Assembly: GCA_900696645.1 (NCBI GenBank)
Contig: CAADGV010000006.1
Span: 73,237-137,236, forward strand
Direction: 5' to 3'
Origin: an uncultured Chlorobiota bacterium
GTDB taxonomy: Bacteria; Bacteroidota; Ignavibacteria; UBA10030; UBA6906
DNA length: 64,000 nucleotides
The notes beneath the pieces were generated by a model. The model made no database searches. It worked only from the letters and a program-made list of their open reading frames with translations, and was not told where the DNA came from. Positions 42,086 through 50,846 of the stretch are shown here, piece after piece (position 1 is the stretch's first letter; every line of letters starts with the position of its first letter). Both the position numbers and the translations under genes were made by a program.

Positions 42086-42297
42086 ACTCGCTCGCATATC
42101 GTATCGCGAGCTTGCATCAAAACTGCGACGCGCAGGATACATCGAAGTCCGCGCAAAACGACATCCAGTCTATTACCTCGAAGAGAAGAACATTCACCAT
42201 ACCCGTGCCACGACATCCAGGTGATGTCCCCATCGGGACGTTGCGCGCTATAGTCCGGGAAATGGGAATCACTGTGGATGAATTCAATGAACTGTGA
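42078..42297 (+). pseudogene. hicA: hicA toxin gene with a one-base frameshift
   Basis: From ATG 42078 the frame reads MPKLARISYRELASKL and RRAGYIEVRAKRHPVYYLEE, the HicA double-stranded-RNA-binding-like fold. At 'AACATTCACC' (about 42188) one extra T breaks the frame. Skipping it restores TIPVPRHPGDVPIGTLRAIV, the catalytic His region and a normal end FNEL at 42297. The repaired protein would be 72 residues, the usual length. HicA cleaves mRNA and tmRNA. A toxin lost while its antitoxin stays intact is a common path of decay, but a sequencing indel would look the same. Confidence 0.82.
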
Positions 42298-42476
42298 ATC
42301 CGACAAGGTTCGCGTCCCATATCAAGAATCGGGTCTTATTGCCTCTGCTGTCACGGTTTCCTGAACCAACTCAGCACCGCGACAGCAACGCGGCTGATGG
42401 AAAAGATTTGTCGTCACGGTGCCATAACAATCAAGGAACCGTGACGACCGGGTCGGGCAGGATTTCTTTCCATCTC
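42298..42476. repeat. two hairpin elements; one has a near copy at 63559
   Basis: 42347-42386 forms GCTGTC-A-CGGT...ACCG-C-GACAGC. A similar element lies at 63559-63600 and shares its interior, including the GAACCAAC motif. 42410-42448 is a perfect 11-bp stem, GTCGTCACGGT / ACCGTGACGAC, with a 17-base loop. They lie between hicA and the btuB promoter and could include the end of the hic transcript. No gene is present in this stretch. Confidence 0.6.
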
Positions 42477-42505
42477 TTGACTTCCGCGCTTCAACCCCCT
42501 ATATT
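42477..42505 (+). promoter_or_regulatory. promoter of the riboswitch-btuB transcript
   Basis: -35 TTGACT (42477-42482), 17-nt spacer, -10 TATATT (42500-42505), about 30 bases before the riboswitch. Confidence 0.75.
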
Positions 42506-42542
42506 GTCTTCCACAAGTTCGCTCTTTCTCAAAACAGATTTT

Positions 42543-42710
42543 GGTGTCCCGTTTAAATCACGGGATGAAAAGGGAATTCCGTACATCCGCCTCGGGCGGA
42601 TACAAGCGGAAGCTGCCCCGCAACTGTAAACGGCAATTCGTTCGGCTGTCACTATGAAAATGGGAAGACAGGCGATGCAACCGAAGCCGTAAGCCAGGAA
42701 ACCTGCCAAA
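42543..42710 (+). promoter_or_regulatory. cobalamin (adenosylcobalamin) riboswitch
   Basis: The conserved elements appear in order: GGTGTCCC at the 5' side, AAAAGGGAATTCCG, the B12 box core AGCTGCCCCGCAACTGTAA at about 42610-42628, TGGGAAGACAGGCGATG, and the closing AAGCCAGGAAACCTGCC at about 42692-42707. It lies directly before a BtuB-type receptor gene. By analogy with the family, B12 binding would switch off expression of the transporter. Confidence 0.95.
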
Positions 42711-42794
42711 ATCTTCAGTCCTACACAATCTTCGCGGGAAGATTCGGGAACAACATGAAAGTGTTTTGTTCGACCCTGTCTTTCCCGGCGAGAG

Positions 42795-44825
42795 ATGGGG
42801 TTTTTTGTTGTGCCGAAATCAATACTCATCAAATACATCTCTGCCTTCATTCTTGCGCTGACGTTCTGCGTAAGTGCCGCAGCTTCCGAACAGCCGGAAG
42901 ATTCATCCGGCGCCGCTAAGTCCTATTCGTTTGGAGAGATTGTCGTTACCGCCACCCGATCGCCGCTCAGCCGTCTGGATTCGCCGTCACGGGTTCAACT
43001 GATCGCCGCGGAGGAAATCCACTCCTCTCTCGAAAAAAAACTCGGTGAGTTGCTGTCCGGCAAAACTGGCCTGCTTGTAAGAGAATACGGATTCGGCGCG
43101 AGCTTGCAAACTGTTTCGTTCAGAGGGATGAGTGCCGAACACAGTGTGGTTCTGCTCGACGGCATGCCAATCGGCAATGTGCAAACGGGGCTTACCGATC
43201 TCTCACTCATTCCTCTCGACAATGTCGAAAGCATTGAGTTGGTTCGGGGAGGGAGTTCTGCGCAATATGGCAGCGATGCGATCGGCGGGGCGATTAATAT
43301 CCTGACTTCACCGGTGAGCGGAGGCTTCGTGCGGTTCGACGCGGCGACACGGTCGGCAGGCTCGCAACGTGCAGGCGTTACGGGTCAAGTCAGATTGTCG
43401 GATGAATTGGGGATTCGGCTCGGCAGCGCTGTCGAGTACGGAAGGGGAGATTTTGATTTTGAGATTCAGGATGGCGGGAGAATAGTTAATGCAATCCGTT
43501 CGGGTTCCGATTTCCATTCCCGGCAGATTTACGTCAGAGGTGACTGGCTCTCAAGTCCTGAAACAGGCGGTTCGTTGATGCTGTCGTCGCAGAATACCGA
43601 TCGCGGAACGCCGGGTCCGGTACTCTCCATTCAGAACCAAGGAACAGCCCGCCAAACGGACGAAGTGGTGCAGGCAAGCGGCTCGTTCCGCACACGTCTT
43701 GCTGATCAAACCCGACTCTCGGCCGGGTTGCATGTGCAGAACGCCTATCAGCATTATGTTGACAGGCTCGGACTTTTTCAAGCCGACAATTACTATCGCA
43801 ACATTCTGACAACCGTTCAGGTGAATCTCCACCATTCGATATTGCCTAACCTGCTTGTTCATCCGGGAGTTGAAGTCGGGTATGCAACGACCTCCGGCAA
43901 CGCGCTTGCGACAGACCATTCGCGTACGCACTCGGCGTTGTACACCGGTGTTGAACTCCATTCGGACTTCAATCCGCTGCGCATTTCATTCTATCCCTCA
44001 ATCCGCTATGACAAGTATTCATCGATCGGCTCGTCGCTCAGCCCGAAAGTGGGGGTGAATATCCGGTATCAGTCGGGCGAGAATCCGATGGAATCATTCG
44101 GCGCAACGTTGCATGCAACTGCCGGAAGAAACTTCCGTGCCCCGACTTTCAACGAATTGTACTATGCGGGCTCGGGCGGACGCGGCAATCTAAATCTCAA
44201 TCCTGAACGCTCGACAAGTTTTGATGCCGGAATTACTCTGCAATACTCGCTGATCGGCCGTCATGAATTCGACGTAACATATTATTCTATCGCGACGCAA
44301 GATCGCATTCAGTGGCTTCCTACGTCGGTAACAACCATCTGGTCGCCGGTGAATATCGGCAAGACGCAATCGTACGGAGTAGAGTTGGAATACCGCTGGT
44401 GGCCGATTCCCGGCTATCTGATGCTTGAGGGGAACTACGCAACCATTGACGCCCGGAAGAAGTTTGCGTCATCGCCAACTGATCCGTCATTCAACAAACA
44501 ATTGATATTCGTGCCGTTAGAGACGGGGCATGCGGGACTCACTGTTGGTTTCCCGATACATGCGGCGATTTTGTCAAGAGTGTTCCTGAAACTTGAGGGA
44601 AGTTATGTCGGCATAAGGTACGTTGCTGAAGACAATACACAGGGGCTTCCTTCATATTTCTCGATGAACGGAAGTTGCAGACTGGAGATGCAACTGTTTG
44701 ACATGACGATGTTTGCAAAGTACGAAATGCTGAACATGCTGAACGAGTCGTATGAGATTCTCCCCAGATATCCTGTTCCGCTGCGGCATCACTCATTTTC
44801 CATCACCATTCAAAAACCTTTGTAA
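42795..44825 (+). CDS. btuB: TonB-dependent vitamin B12 receptor, BtuB-like
   Basis: A 676-residue outer-membrane receptor. Signal peptide to about residue 33 (CVSAAASEQ), then a TonB-box-like 'GEIVVTATRSPLSRL'. The plug domain carries 'SFRGMSAEHSVVLLDGMPI' and 'IELVRGGSSAQYGSDAIGGAINI'. A 22-strand barrel follows, with 'NFRAPTFNELYY' and the terminal aromatic strand 'FSITIQKPL'. The cobalamin riboswitch directly upstream identifies the ligand as B12 or a related corrinoid. The lipoprotein gene nine bases downstream is BtuG-like. Start ATG 42795 overlaps the end of the structured leader; the signal peptide supports it. Confidence 0.93.
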   Translation: MGFFVVPKSILIKYISAFILALTFCVSAAASEQPEDSSGAAKSYSFGEIVVTATRSPLSRLDSPSRVQLIAAEEIHSSLEKKLGELLSGKTGLLVREYGFGASLQTVSFRGMSAEHSVVLLDGMPIGNVQTGLTDLSLIPLDNVESIELVRGGSSAQYGSDAIGGAINILTSPVSGGFVRFDAATRSAGSQRAGVTGQVRLSDELGIRLGSAVEYGRGDFDFEIQDGGRIVNAIRSGSDFHSRQIYVRGDWLSSPETGGSLMLSSQNTDRGTPGPVLSIQNQGTARQTDEVVQASGSFRTRLADQTRLSAGLHVQNAYQHYVDRLGLFQADNYYRNILTTVQVNLHHSILPNLLVHPGVEVGYATTSGNALATDHSRTHSALYTGVELHSDFNPLRISFYPSIRYDKYSSIGSSLSPKVGVNIRYQSGENPMESFGATLHATAGRNFRAPTFNELYYAGSGGRGNLNLNPERSTSFDAGITLQYSLIGRHEFDVTYYSIATQDRIQWLPTSVTTIWSPVNIGKTQSYGVELEYRWWPIPGYLMLEGNYATIDARKKFASSPTDPSFNKQLIFVPLETGHAGLTVGFPIHAAILSRVFLKLEGSYVGIRYVAEDNTQGLPSYFSMNGSCRLEMQLFDMTMFAKYEMLNMLNESYEILPRYPVPLRHHSFSITIQKPL

Positions 44826-44834
44826 GGATAAGCT

Positions 44835-45866
44835 ATGATACAATACTGCTGCGGTTTCATGCTGTTGTCAATCCTCTTCTTTCAAGGATGCAGAAATAAC
44901 AATATCACCGATCCGCCCCCTCCAACTCCGCCGCAGAGCGACCGGGGCGCTTTTATTATCAACGAGGGATTGTGGCCGAATGCCGGCTCAATCAGCTTCT
45001 ACAACATCACTAAGGACTCCGTGTTTCAGAATGTTATCGGCGCCTCGGCCGGATGGATTACGCCGAATGACGGTTATGTCGTTAACGGCAGGCTGTACGT
45101 GGTAGTGAATGGCGGCGACAAGATCTACGTGCGGAATGCCGAAACCTTTCAGGCGTTGGATTCAATTTCCCTGCCCGCCGGCAGCGGGCCCGCGTACATT
45201 TCGGTTATCGACAGCGCGAAAGCCTACGTTGCGAATTACAACGGAACCATCAGCATTGTAAACCTTTCAAACCGGACGGTGTTGCTGACAAGCGCCGCTG
45301 TTGTTGCGTTCCCGGGCGGAATTGCCGTGAACGGCGGGCGAGTCTTTGTCTCGGACTACGGCTTGTGGCCGGATTTCAAGAATGTCGTCAAGGTGCTGGA
45401 CGGGAATTCGCTGGCCGTTGTTGATTCGGCACGGGTAGGGTTAGCGGCAGGATCAATGGCGAGCAGTGGAAACAGAGTGTACGTTGTATGCGCAAACAAC
45501 TTCCCGCAAAAGGGCAAGGTATTTGCCATCAATGCTTCAAACTCGGCTGTTGTTGATTCGATTACAATCGGCGACGGGCCTTCCGATATAGCAGTAAGAA
45601 ATCAAACCCTCTATGTTCTCCACAGCGATCATGTTATGCGACTCGGCATAAATCCGCTGTCGGTGGCAGATTCCCTCTTTATTCGTCTGTCAAATGCCTT
45701 CTATTTCTATTCCATGCAAGTCGACAACGTAACCGGTGACGTGTATGTCTCCCAGGTTATCAGCAACGGCGGAGCAGGAGAAGTTTCTGTGTATTCGTCC
45801 GCCGGCGTTCAAAAACGACTACCGTTCAGTGTCGGCGCATTTCCCGGCTCGATTGTCTTCAAATAG
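44835..45866 (+). CDS. btuG: BtuG-like surface lipoprotein with beta-propeller
   Basis: A 343-residue protein. The signal peptide ends in a lipobox FFQGC with acylated Cys19, followed by a Pro-rich tether (TDPPPPTPPQSD). The rest is a YncE/DUF5074-type propeller: 'GAFIINEGLWPNAGSIS', 'YVVNGRLYVVVNGGDKIYV' and 'AYVANYNGTISIVNL' are blade repeats. In Bacteroides, BtuG is such a propeller lipoprotein that covers BtuB and captures B12 with very high affinity. Position nine bases after a riboswitch-controlled btuB makes the same role likely here. Orthology itself is inference, since propeller sequences diverge fast. Confidence 0.8.
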   Translation: MIQYCCGFMLLSILFFQGCRNNNITDPPPPTPPQSDRGAFIINEGLWPNAGSISFYNITKDSVFQNVIGASAGWITPNDGYVVNGRLYVVVNGGDKIYVRNAETFQALDSISLPAGSGPAYISVIDSAKAYVANYNGTISIVNLSNRTVLLTSAAVVAFPGGIAVNGGRVFVSDYGLWPDFKNVVKVLDGNSLAVVDSARVGLAAGSMASSGNRVYVVCANNFPQKGKVFAINASNSAVVDSITIGDGPSDIAVRNQTLYVLHSDHVMRLGINPLSVADSLFIRLSNAFYFYSMQVDNVTGDVYVSQVISNGGAGEVSVYSSAGVQKRLPFSVGAFPGSIVFK

Positions 45867-45990
45867 CGGAGCAACTTCCCTTCTATTCGTGGAATTATAC
45901 AGGAAAGGCAGAGGGTAAGAAAAGCGCGACCCGATGCAGATCACATGCGGCAATGCGCACTTTTTCTACCTTGTGCAGTGATTTTCGATG

Positions 45991-46019
45991 TTGTAAACAC
46001 GTCTCTACTTTCCTATATT
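45991..46019 (+). promoter_or_regulatory. promoter of carA; near-leaderless
   Basis: -35 TTGTAA (45991-45996), 17-nt spacer, -10 TATATT (46014-46019). The carA ATG (46028) follows the -10 by eight bases, leaving no room for a Shine-Dalgarno. Confidence 0.7.
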
Positions 46020-46027
46020 GAGCCACA

Positions 46028-47176
46028 ATGAAAGCAAAACTCGCACTCGAAAACGGCACTATTCTGTCCGGCGAAGCATTCGGAGCGGAAGGGGAAACCA
46101 CAGGGGAAGTTGTTTTCAACACAAGCCTGTCCGGTTACCAGGAAATCTTCTCTGATCCTTCGTATTCCGGCCAGATTGTCACGATGACCTATCCGCTCAT
46201 CGGCAACTACGGCACCAATGCAGACGACGGCGAATCTCCGGCACCCCAGGTTGCCGGCGTTATTGTGAAGGAATACTTCGACTTTCACAGCAATTTCCGC
46301 GCATCGGAAAGTCTCGGGTCGTGGCTGAAACGGCACAATGTTGTGGCAGTGCAGGGACTCGATACGCGCATGATTACGAAGATGATTCGAACATTCGGCG
46401 CGATGCGCGGCATACTTTCGACCGCGGACATGGATGATCAGCGGTTGATGATGAAGGTGAAGGGGGCTCCCGAAATGACGGGCCTCGATTTGACGAGGGT
46501 CGTCTCCTGCAAAGAGCCCTATAAGTGGGATGAGGTGGATAGAACGCCCTTCCTGCTTAAGCCAATTGCAAACGGCAAAACAAACGGGAAGCGCTTCAAG
46601 GTTATTGCGTACGATTGCGGCATCAAGCAGAACATCATGCGCCGTTTGACGAGCTACGGCTGTGATGTGACAGTTGTTCCCGCCCTTCATCCTGCAGAAG
46701 AAGTTCTGGCTATGAACCCCGACGGCATTTTTGTGTCGAACGGGCCGGGAGATCCCGCTGCCGTCAAGAAGGCCATTCAGAATCTCAAAACGCTGCTCGG
46801 CAAGAAACCGATTTTCGGTATTTGTCTTGGACATCAATTGCTTGCGCTTGCGTTCAATGCCAAGACGTTCAAGTTGAAGTTCGGACATCGTGGCGGAAAC
46901 CATCCCGTCAAGAATCTTCTCACTCAAAGAATAGAAATCACGTCGCAGAATCACGGATTTGCCGTCGATCCTGCAACGCTCGACCCGAAGACTCTTGAAG
47001 TAACGCATGTGAACCTGAATGACGGTACCAACGAAGGATTCCGTCACAGGGAGATGCCGGTTTTTTCGGTACAATATCACCCTGAGGCCTCGCCCGGTCC
47101 GCACGACAGCGACTACCTTTTTGCCGATTTCGTGGAGATGATGAGGACGGGCGAGCCTGCGGCTGCTCGCTTGTAG
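46028..47176 (+). CDS. carA: carbamoyl-phosphate synthase small subunit
   Basis: A 382-residue glutamine amidotransferase subunit. The N-terminal CPSase_sm_chain domain has '[21 protein letters not shown]' (two parts) and '[10 protein letters not shown]'. The class I amidotransferase domain has the nucleophile Cys266 in '[13 protein letters not shown]' and the His/Glu motif '[12 protein letters not shown]'. It supplies ammonia to CarB for carbamoyl phosphate, used in pyrimidine and arginine synthesis. carB is not next to it, unlike in many bacteria; the following gene is unrelated. Transcription appears to start at or next to the ATG. Confidence 0.96.
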   Translation: MKAKLALENGTILSGEAFGAEGETTGEVVFNTSLSGYQEIFSDPSYSGQIVTMTYPLIGNYGTNADDGESPAPQVAGVIVKEYFDFHSNFRASESLGSWLKRHNVVAVQGLDTRMITKMIRTFGAMRGILSTADMDDQRLMMKVKGAPEMTGLDLTRVVSCKEPYKWDEVDRTPFLLKPIANGKTNGKRFKVIAYDCGIKQNIMRRLTSYGCDVTVVPALHPAEEVLAMNPDGIFVSNGPGDPAAVKKAIQNLKTLLGKKPIFGICLGHQLLALAFNAKTFKLKFGHRGGNHPVKNLLTQRIEITSQNHGFAVDPATLDPKTLEVTHVNLNDGTNEGFRHREMPVFSVQYHPEASPGPHDSDYLFADFVEMMRTGEPAAARL

Positions 47177-47224
47177 TTCAATCCGGTTTCAATACTGCTT
47201 TTGGCACTACAACACACATTTTGA

Positions 47225-48631
47225 ATGGTATCAACTGAAATAGTTGGGGGGGATACTATCCCGACAGTTGTTCACGAGTCCGGAACGGTTTCGCTGGACA
47301 TTGTAACAGATTCCCGTGGTTTTGACGCGCTTGAAGGTGAATGGAACACGCTTCTCGATCGTTGTGATGCATCCGTGTATCAAACATTCGAATGGCAGCG
47401 GACGTGGTGGAAGCATTTCGGAGAAGGGAATTCGGATGCGACTCTTCACCTTATTGTTCTGCGCCGTGACGGCGAGGTATGCGGTATAGCCCCGTTCTTT
47501 GTTGAACGTGTGCGTACCCTGGGCGTGTTGGGTCACCGACGTTTGTTGTTCCTCGCCCAGGGTCCGTCCGACTATCTCAATGTTCTTTTTCCGAGGGGAG
47601 AAGAGGAAGAATGTGCGGAACGGGTCGCTTCATATCTCGCGGAAGCAAAGCATCTGTTCGATGTAATGCACCTTGAGGATTTGACGGACAGATCCGTCAG
47701 TCATACCCACTTGTACAATGCACTTAAGCGCAGGCAGTTCAGAGGGGAACACTTCATCAACGAGTATTGCCCCCGTACCACGTTGCTGGGGACATGGGAA
47801 GAAACGCTTGCTACGTTCAAGATCGATAACCGGAGGGAAATCAGGCGCCGTGCCCGGAACATCGAGAAAAATTTCGCCGTCGAATACGAAGTCGTGACGG
47901 ATGAGTCTGAAGCTGCCCCTAAAATAGATGAGTTTATTGCCTTGCATCAAAGCAAATGGCAGAACGACGGGCATAGCGGAGTATTTGCCGAGTCGCAAAC
48001 GGGGAGATTTCATCGCGAGGTGGCCACGTTGTTTGCGCGCCGCGGCTGGCTGTTTCTCGCTTTTCTGCGGGCGAACGGAACGCTTGCCGCGAGCCTGTAT
48101 TGCTTTTTGTTTCGGGATGATCTGGCAGTGTATCTTACCGGCAACGCCAACCGCAGCGATGTGTTCAAGTTCTCCCCCGGGCGTGTGTTAACGGCGTTCT
48201 GCATGGAAGAAGCAGTGAAGCGCGGCAAGAAGGTCTGCGACTTTATGCGCGGCACGGAGCAATACAAATACGAACTTGACGCGAAAGATATTCCGAATTG
48301 GGCGATTCTCATGTACAATCCCCATTCCGTTCGTCCTGAACTCCGCTACAAGCTCGATTTACTCGTCCGTTCGCTGCAACGGCGTTCGGCGCGGGAATGG
48401 TTACTGTTCAAGGTTGTCGCCCGTGAACACGGCATCTTCTCTAAAGAAATCGTTCAGCATGTCAAGACGCGGTTCAGGCAGAACGTGGCCGACGGAATGC
48501 TGAAAGCAAAAGACCCGGCGCGTGCCACACATTTGCCGACGGCCGACAAGCGTCAAGCAAACGGTCAGCAGAAGAAATCAGATTCCGTCCCGGATTCATC
48601 CGGCCCACACTCACACAAAGGAATAGTATGA
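47225..48631 (+). CDS. FemAB/CelD-type GNAT acyltransferase
   Basis: A 468-residue protein. Residues about 25-370 match the GNAT_acetyltransf_6 (CelD/BcsL-like) double-GNAT fold, with 'TFEWQRTWWKHFGEGN', 'APFFVERVRTLGVLGHRRLLF' (two parts), 'RREIRRRARNIEKNF', 'FLRANGTLAASLYCFLFRD' and 'KVCDFMRGTEQYKYEL'. Members transfer acyl or aminoacyl groups during polysaccharide or lipid assembly. The C-terminal 45 residues are low-complexity and basic. Its stop overlaps the next gene, a DegT-type aminotransferase, by ATGA, so the two probably act on the same envelope sugar. The substrate is unknown. Confidence 0.82.
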   Translation: MVSTEIVGGDTIPTVVHESGTVSLDIVTDSRGFDALEGEWNTLLDRCDASVYQTFEWQRTWWKHFGEGNSDATLHLIVLRRDGEVCGIAPFFVERVRTLGVLGHRRLLFLAQGPSDYLNVLFPRGEEEECAERVASYLAEAKHLFDVMHLEDLTDRSVSHTHLYNALKRRQFRGEHFINEYCPRTTLLGTWEETLATFKIDNRREIRRRARNIEKNFAVEYEVVTDESEAAPKIDEFIALHQSKWQNDGHSGVFAESQTGRFHREVATLFARRGWLFLAFLRANGTLAASLYCFLFRDDLAVYLTGNANRSDVFKFSPGRVLTAFCMEEAVKRGKKVCDFMRGTEQYKYELDAKDIPNWAILMYNPHSVRPELRYKLDLLVRSLQRRSAREWLLFKVVAREHGIFSKEIVQHVKTRFRQNVADGMLKAKDPARATHLPTADKRQANGQQKKSDSVPDSSGPHSHKGIV

Positions 48632-49683
48632 CGTTTAACGAATATCAGAGGTCATTGGGCGGCTCGTCGTACTTGTATGCCAATGCAAGCAATGCGATGA
48701 AGGATTTGCTCGACTACATTGCGCGGCGTTCGGAAACCAAGACGCCCAATATCGTTCTTCCCGCATATATTCCTGCCAAGTTGTACCGGACTGCCCTCGC
48801 CGCCGGGTTCGAAGTCAAGTTCTATGAAGTATTCGGGAAATGCACGTTCGATCTCAAGCAAGTCGAGGGGTTGATCGATGGCAACACGCTGGCAGTGTTC
48901 TACGTTCACTATTTCGGTTTTCCGAATCAAATCCGTGAACTCTCGGCACTGACAAAGCAGAAGGGAGTGTATCTGATCGAGGATTGTGCCCTTTCCGTTG
49001 CGGCGGAGCATGAAGGTAAGAAGTTGGGCAACTACGGCGACTTTGCACTGTTCAGTATGAGAAAGATGTTCTTGTATTCAGAGGGTGGTTTTCTCAGGCT
49101 CGATGAACAATTCAGCGACTTCCGTCCCAACTACGAATGGCGGGTAAAGAGCTGTTTCTCTGTTCAGAAATACGTGAAGCAGCGTGCAAAGTATATGTAC
49201 GTGCGGCTGACAGGCGGTAAGGACCCTCTTCACGTCGTGAAGCCCGATCCGACGGGCTACATGGATTGGAGCACGCCGAAACAAACACTGAACGTCAAAA
49301 TGTTGTCGGCGTTTACGGAAAACCGACTGAAATACGTGAATCTCGAAAAGGTTGTCCGGAAACGCCGTGAGAACTACCAATACGTGCACGAACGGTTTCC
49401 CGCCATGCCACATTTGGAGCTTGTGAACAAAACTCTGCCGGATGGTTGCACGCCATACAGTCTCCCGTTCCTTGTCCACAACGGGAAACGTAACGAACTC
49501 CGGGATGGTCTTCTGTACAGTGGCACAATGTGCGGAGCAGGATGGCCCGAAGCTCCGTTTGCTGATGGGCTACCGAAGACGAAAGAGCTTTCAGGCAAAC
49601 TGCTCGAAATTCCTATTCATCAGGCGCTCACGCGACAGCAATTGGATCACTCGCTGCGTACACTGGAGAAAATGGCGAAATGA
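48628..49683 (+). CDS. DegT/DnrJ/EryC1/StrS-family aminotransferase-like protein
   Basis: A 351-residue fold-type I PLP protein. 'VLPAYIPAKLY' opens the fold, 'VYLIEDCALSVAAEH' carries the PLP-phenol Asp119, and 'GDFALFSMRKMFLYSEGGFL' carries the Schiff-base Lys146 followed by the family's Glu-Gly-Gly. Such enzymes make 3- or 4-amino sugars for surface polysaccharides. It is somewhat shorter than the typical 370-400 residues. Coupled by ATGA overlap to the acyltransferase upstream, the pair could make and N-acylate an amino sugar. A terminator follows 15 bp after the stop. Confidence 0.82.
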   Translation: MTFNEYQRSLGGSSYLYANASNAMKDLLDYIARRSETKTPNIVLPAYIPAKLYRTALAAGFEVKFYEVFGKCTFDLKQVEGLIDGNTLAVFYVHYFGFPNQIRELSALTKQKGVYLIEDCALSVAAEHEGKKLGNYGDFALFSMRKMFLYSEGGFLRLDEQFSDFRPNYEWRVKSCFSVQKYVKQRAKYMYVRLTGGKDPLHVVKPDPTGYMDWSTPKQTLNVKMLSAFTENRLKYVNLEKVVRKRRENYQYVHERFPAMPHLELVNKTLPDGCTPYSLPFLVHNGKRNELRDGLLYSGTMCGAGWPEAPFADGLPKTKELSGKLLEIPIHQALTRQQLDHSLRTLEKMAK

Positions 49684-49697
49684 CATACTCATTCGCT

Positions 49698-49730
49698 GCC
49701 CCGACTCTGATAGCAGGGTCGGGGCTTTTT
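49698..49730 (+). terminator. rho-independent terminator
   Basis: GCCCCGAC (with CTG extension) pairs with GTCGGGGC, followed by five Ts. Confidence 0.9.
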
Positions 49731-49783
49731 CATTCTTCCACTCTTCTCAATAAGTAAAGTCGAGATTGCTTCTGACGCAAAGC

Positions 49784-49823
49784 CAACTCGCTCACGGTCT
49801 TGGTCTCTGCCGGGAGCGAGTTG
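49784..49823. repeat. inverted repeat
   Basis: CAACTCGCTC (49784-49793) and GAGCGAGTTG (49814-49823) form a perfect 10-bp stem over a 20-base loop, in the gap between two convergent genes. No T-run follows. Confidence 0.55.
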
Positions 49824-49880
49824 CCGTGGCAATAAGCCCAATGCGCTTTGCCGGAACTGAGGAAACAGTTCGGGTAATAG

Positions 49881-50318
49881 TTATGATGCGGCTTGTTTAC
49901 CGCCCTTGTAGATCATTCCCGCAAGAATTCCGAGCAATATACATGTAACAAACATGCCGACTCCCCACGCAACAATGACTTTCCCCTGATAATAGAACAC
50001 AGCATGGTCCATGAACATCTTCGGAAAGCCAATCAGCGCACCGATCAATGCGCCGTAGCGGAACCCTTCGCCAATTCCCGGCTTGCCTTCATATCCGAGG
50101 GAAAAGATATAGCAGAACAGCCCCGCAAACAGGGCATATCCGACATACATCCAGTGCATGCGACTCATCATGTCTTCCGGTGAGCGCCAGTAGTGGGAGT
50201 GCTCTGCGTACCAGTCGGACAGCAGGGCCCCGTGAATGAGATATTGGATGGCAGACATAACAACAAACACTGCCACTGTAGCAATAGCCCATTGCTTGAC
50301 ATTGAGCGTGGAGTTCAT
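49881..50318 (-). CDS. small four-helix integral membrane protein
   Basis: A 145-residue protein with four predicted membrane helices: 'WAIATVAVFVVMSAIQYLIH', 'VGYALFAGLFCYIFSLGY', 'YGALIGALIGFPKMFMDHAV' and 'WGVGMFVTCILLGILAGMIY'. A loop after helix 1 is rich in His, Trp and Tyr (WYAEHSHYWRSPEDMM). I know no named family with certainty. The start ATG 50318 is backed by GAGGAG. It stands alone on its strand; the first operator-type promoter of the 50.8-57.8 kb regulon lies further right and reads toward it, but a structured region at 50538-50605 intervenes. Confidence 0.7.
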   Translation of the reverse strand: MNSTLNVKQWAIATVAVFVVMSAIQYLIHGALLSDWYAEHSHYWRSPEDMMSRMHWMYVGYALFAGLFCYIFSLGYEGKPGIGEGFRYGALIGALIGFPKMFMDHAVFYYQGKVIVAWGVGMFVTCILLGILAGMIYKGGKQAAS

Positions 50319-50616
50319 GACTCCTCCTCAGTAGTTGTTGGTTGATGCTGTGATTTTTCTCCGGCCTCTACCCTTGTACTGAACATACGGATGTCAGCAC
50401 AATGCAAAAACCTCGCGCCAATCAGGCGATGACTATTGTCATCCCTGCTCATGCGCATTCAGGAGGTTTCATAGTGGAGCTTTCGAATATCAATTGCCGA
50501 AAGATAACAGATTTCTGAACAAGAAAATGAAAGGCAAGACGACTCGCCCATAAGCATTGGTCAGATGCCTTCTGCCCGAAGGCAGCGGAAACGAGTCGTC
50601 GTTGTGGAGAGAATCG
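50319..50616. other. gap with a structured element
   Basis: No gene seen. ACGACTCG near 50539 and CGAGTCGT near 50598 pair over an inner stem GCCTTC-TGCCC-GAAGGC. On the minus strand this lies just behind the 52-residue peptide gene and may end its transcript. Confidence 0.45.
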
Positions 50617-50775
50617 TTACTGCAGAATCAAATCGTCGATGTCGTATCGCTTGGGCTCGTAGGGCAAATCCCTGCCTGCATCGCTTGGTTGTACAGACGG
50701 CGTTGTGCGTGCCCGAAGCACTTTCTCGGCTGCGACGGCAAGCGTGAATAACGACAATGCAAATAGTGTTTTCAT
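50617..50775 (-). CDS. 52-residue exported peptide (regulon member)
   Basis: A short gene, ATG 50775 to TAA at 50617-50619. The N-terminus MKTLFALSLFTLAVAAEKVL is a signal peptide. The mature part is about 35 residues, with a basic start (RARTTPSVQP) and an acidic end (YDIDDLILQ). AAGGA lies eight bases before the ATG. The strongest evidence that it is real is the promoter: the shared operator at 50828-50843 and a TATATT -10 at 50799-50804, giving a leader of about 17 bases. It is the most downstream member of the regulon. Function unknown; an exported signal or structural peptide is possible. Confidence 0.72.
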   Translation of the reverse strand: MKTLFALSLFTLAVAAEKVLRARTTPSVQPSDAGRDLPYEPKRYDIDDLILQ

Positions 50776-50798
50776 GATTTTCCTTAAATCTTTCCTTC

Positions 50799-50843
50799 AA
50801 TATACGTTGCCAAGCTGCTTTCGGGCATACCGCGTTTGGGGTA
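50799..50843 (-). promoter_or_regulatory. regulon promoter 1 (52-residue peptide)
   Basis: On the minus strand: operator TACCCCAAACGCGGTA (50828-50843), exactly 23 nt, then -10 TATATT (50799-50804). It begins four bases past the stop of the 87-residue gene. It is the weakest operator match of the five but has a perfect -10. Confidence 0.8.
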
Positions 50844-50846
50844 TTT

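Noticed and set aside
46013-47104. Open frame of 363 codons antisense to carA
   Set aside because: It mirrors carA, a certain gene, in the opposite strand. It has no domain pattern and is rich in His, Arg and Cys, as expected of an antisense shadow.
50561-50800. Open frame of 79 codons overlapping the 52-residue peptide gene
   Set aside because: It starts upstream of the regulon promoter's expected transcript start. The overlapping 52-residue frame has a signal peptide and correctly placed Shine-Dalgarno.
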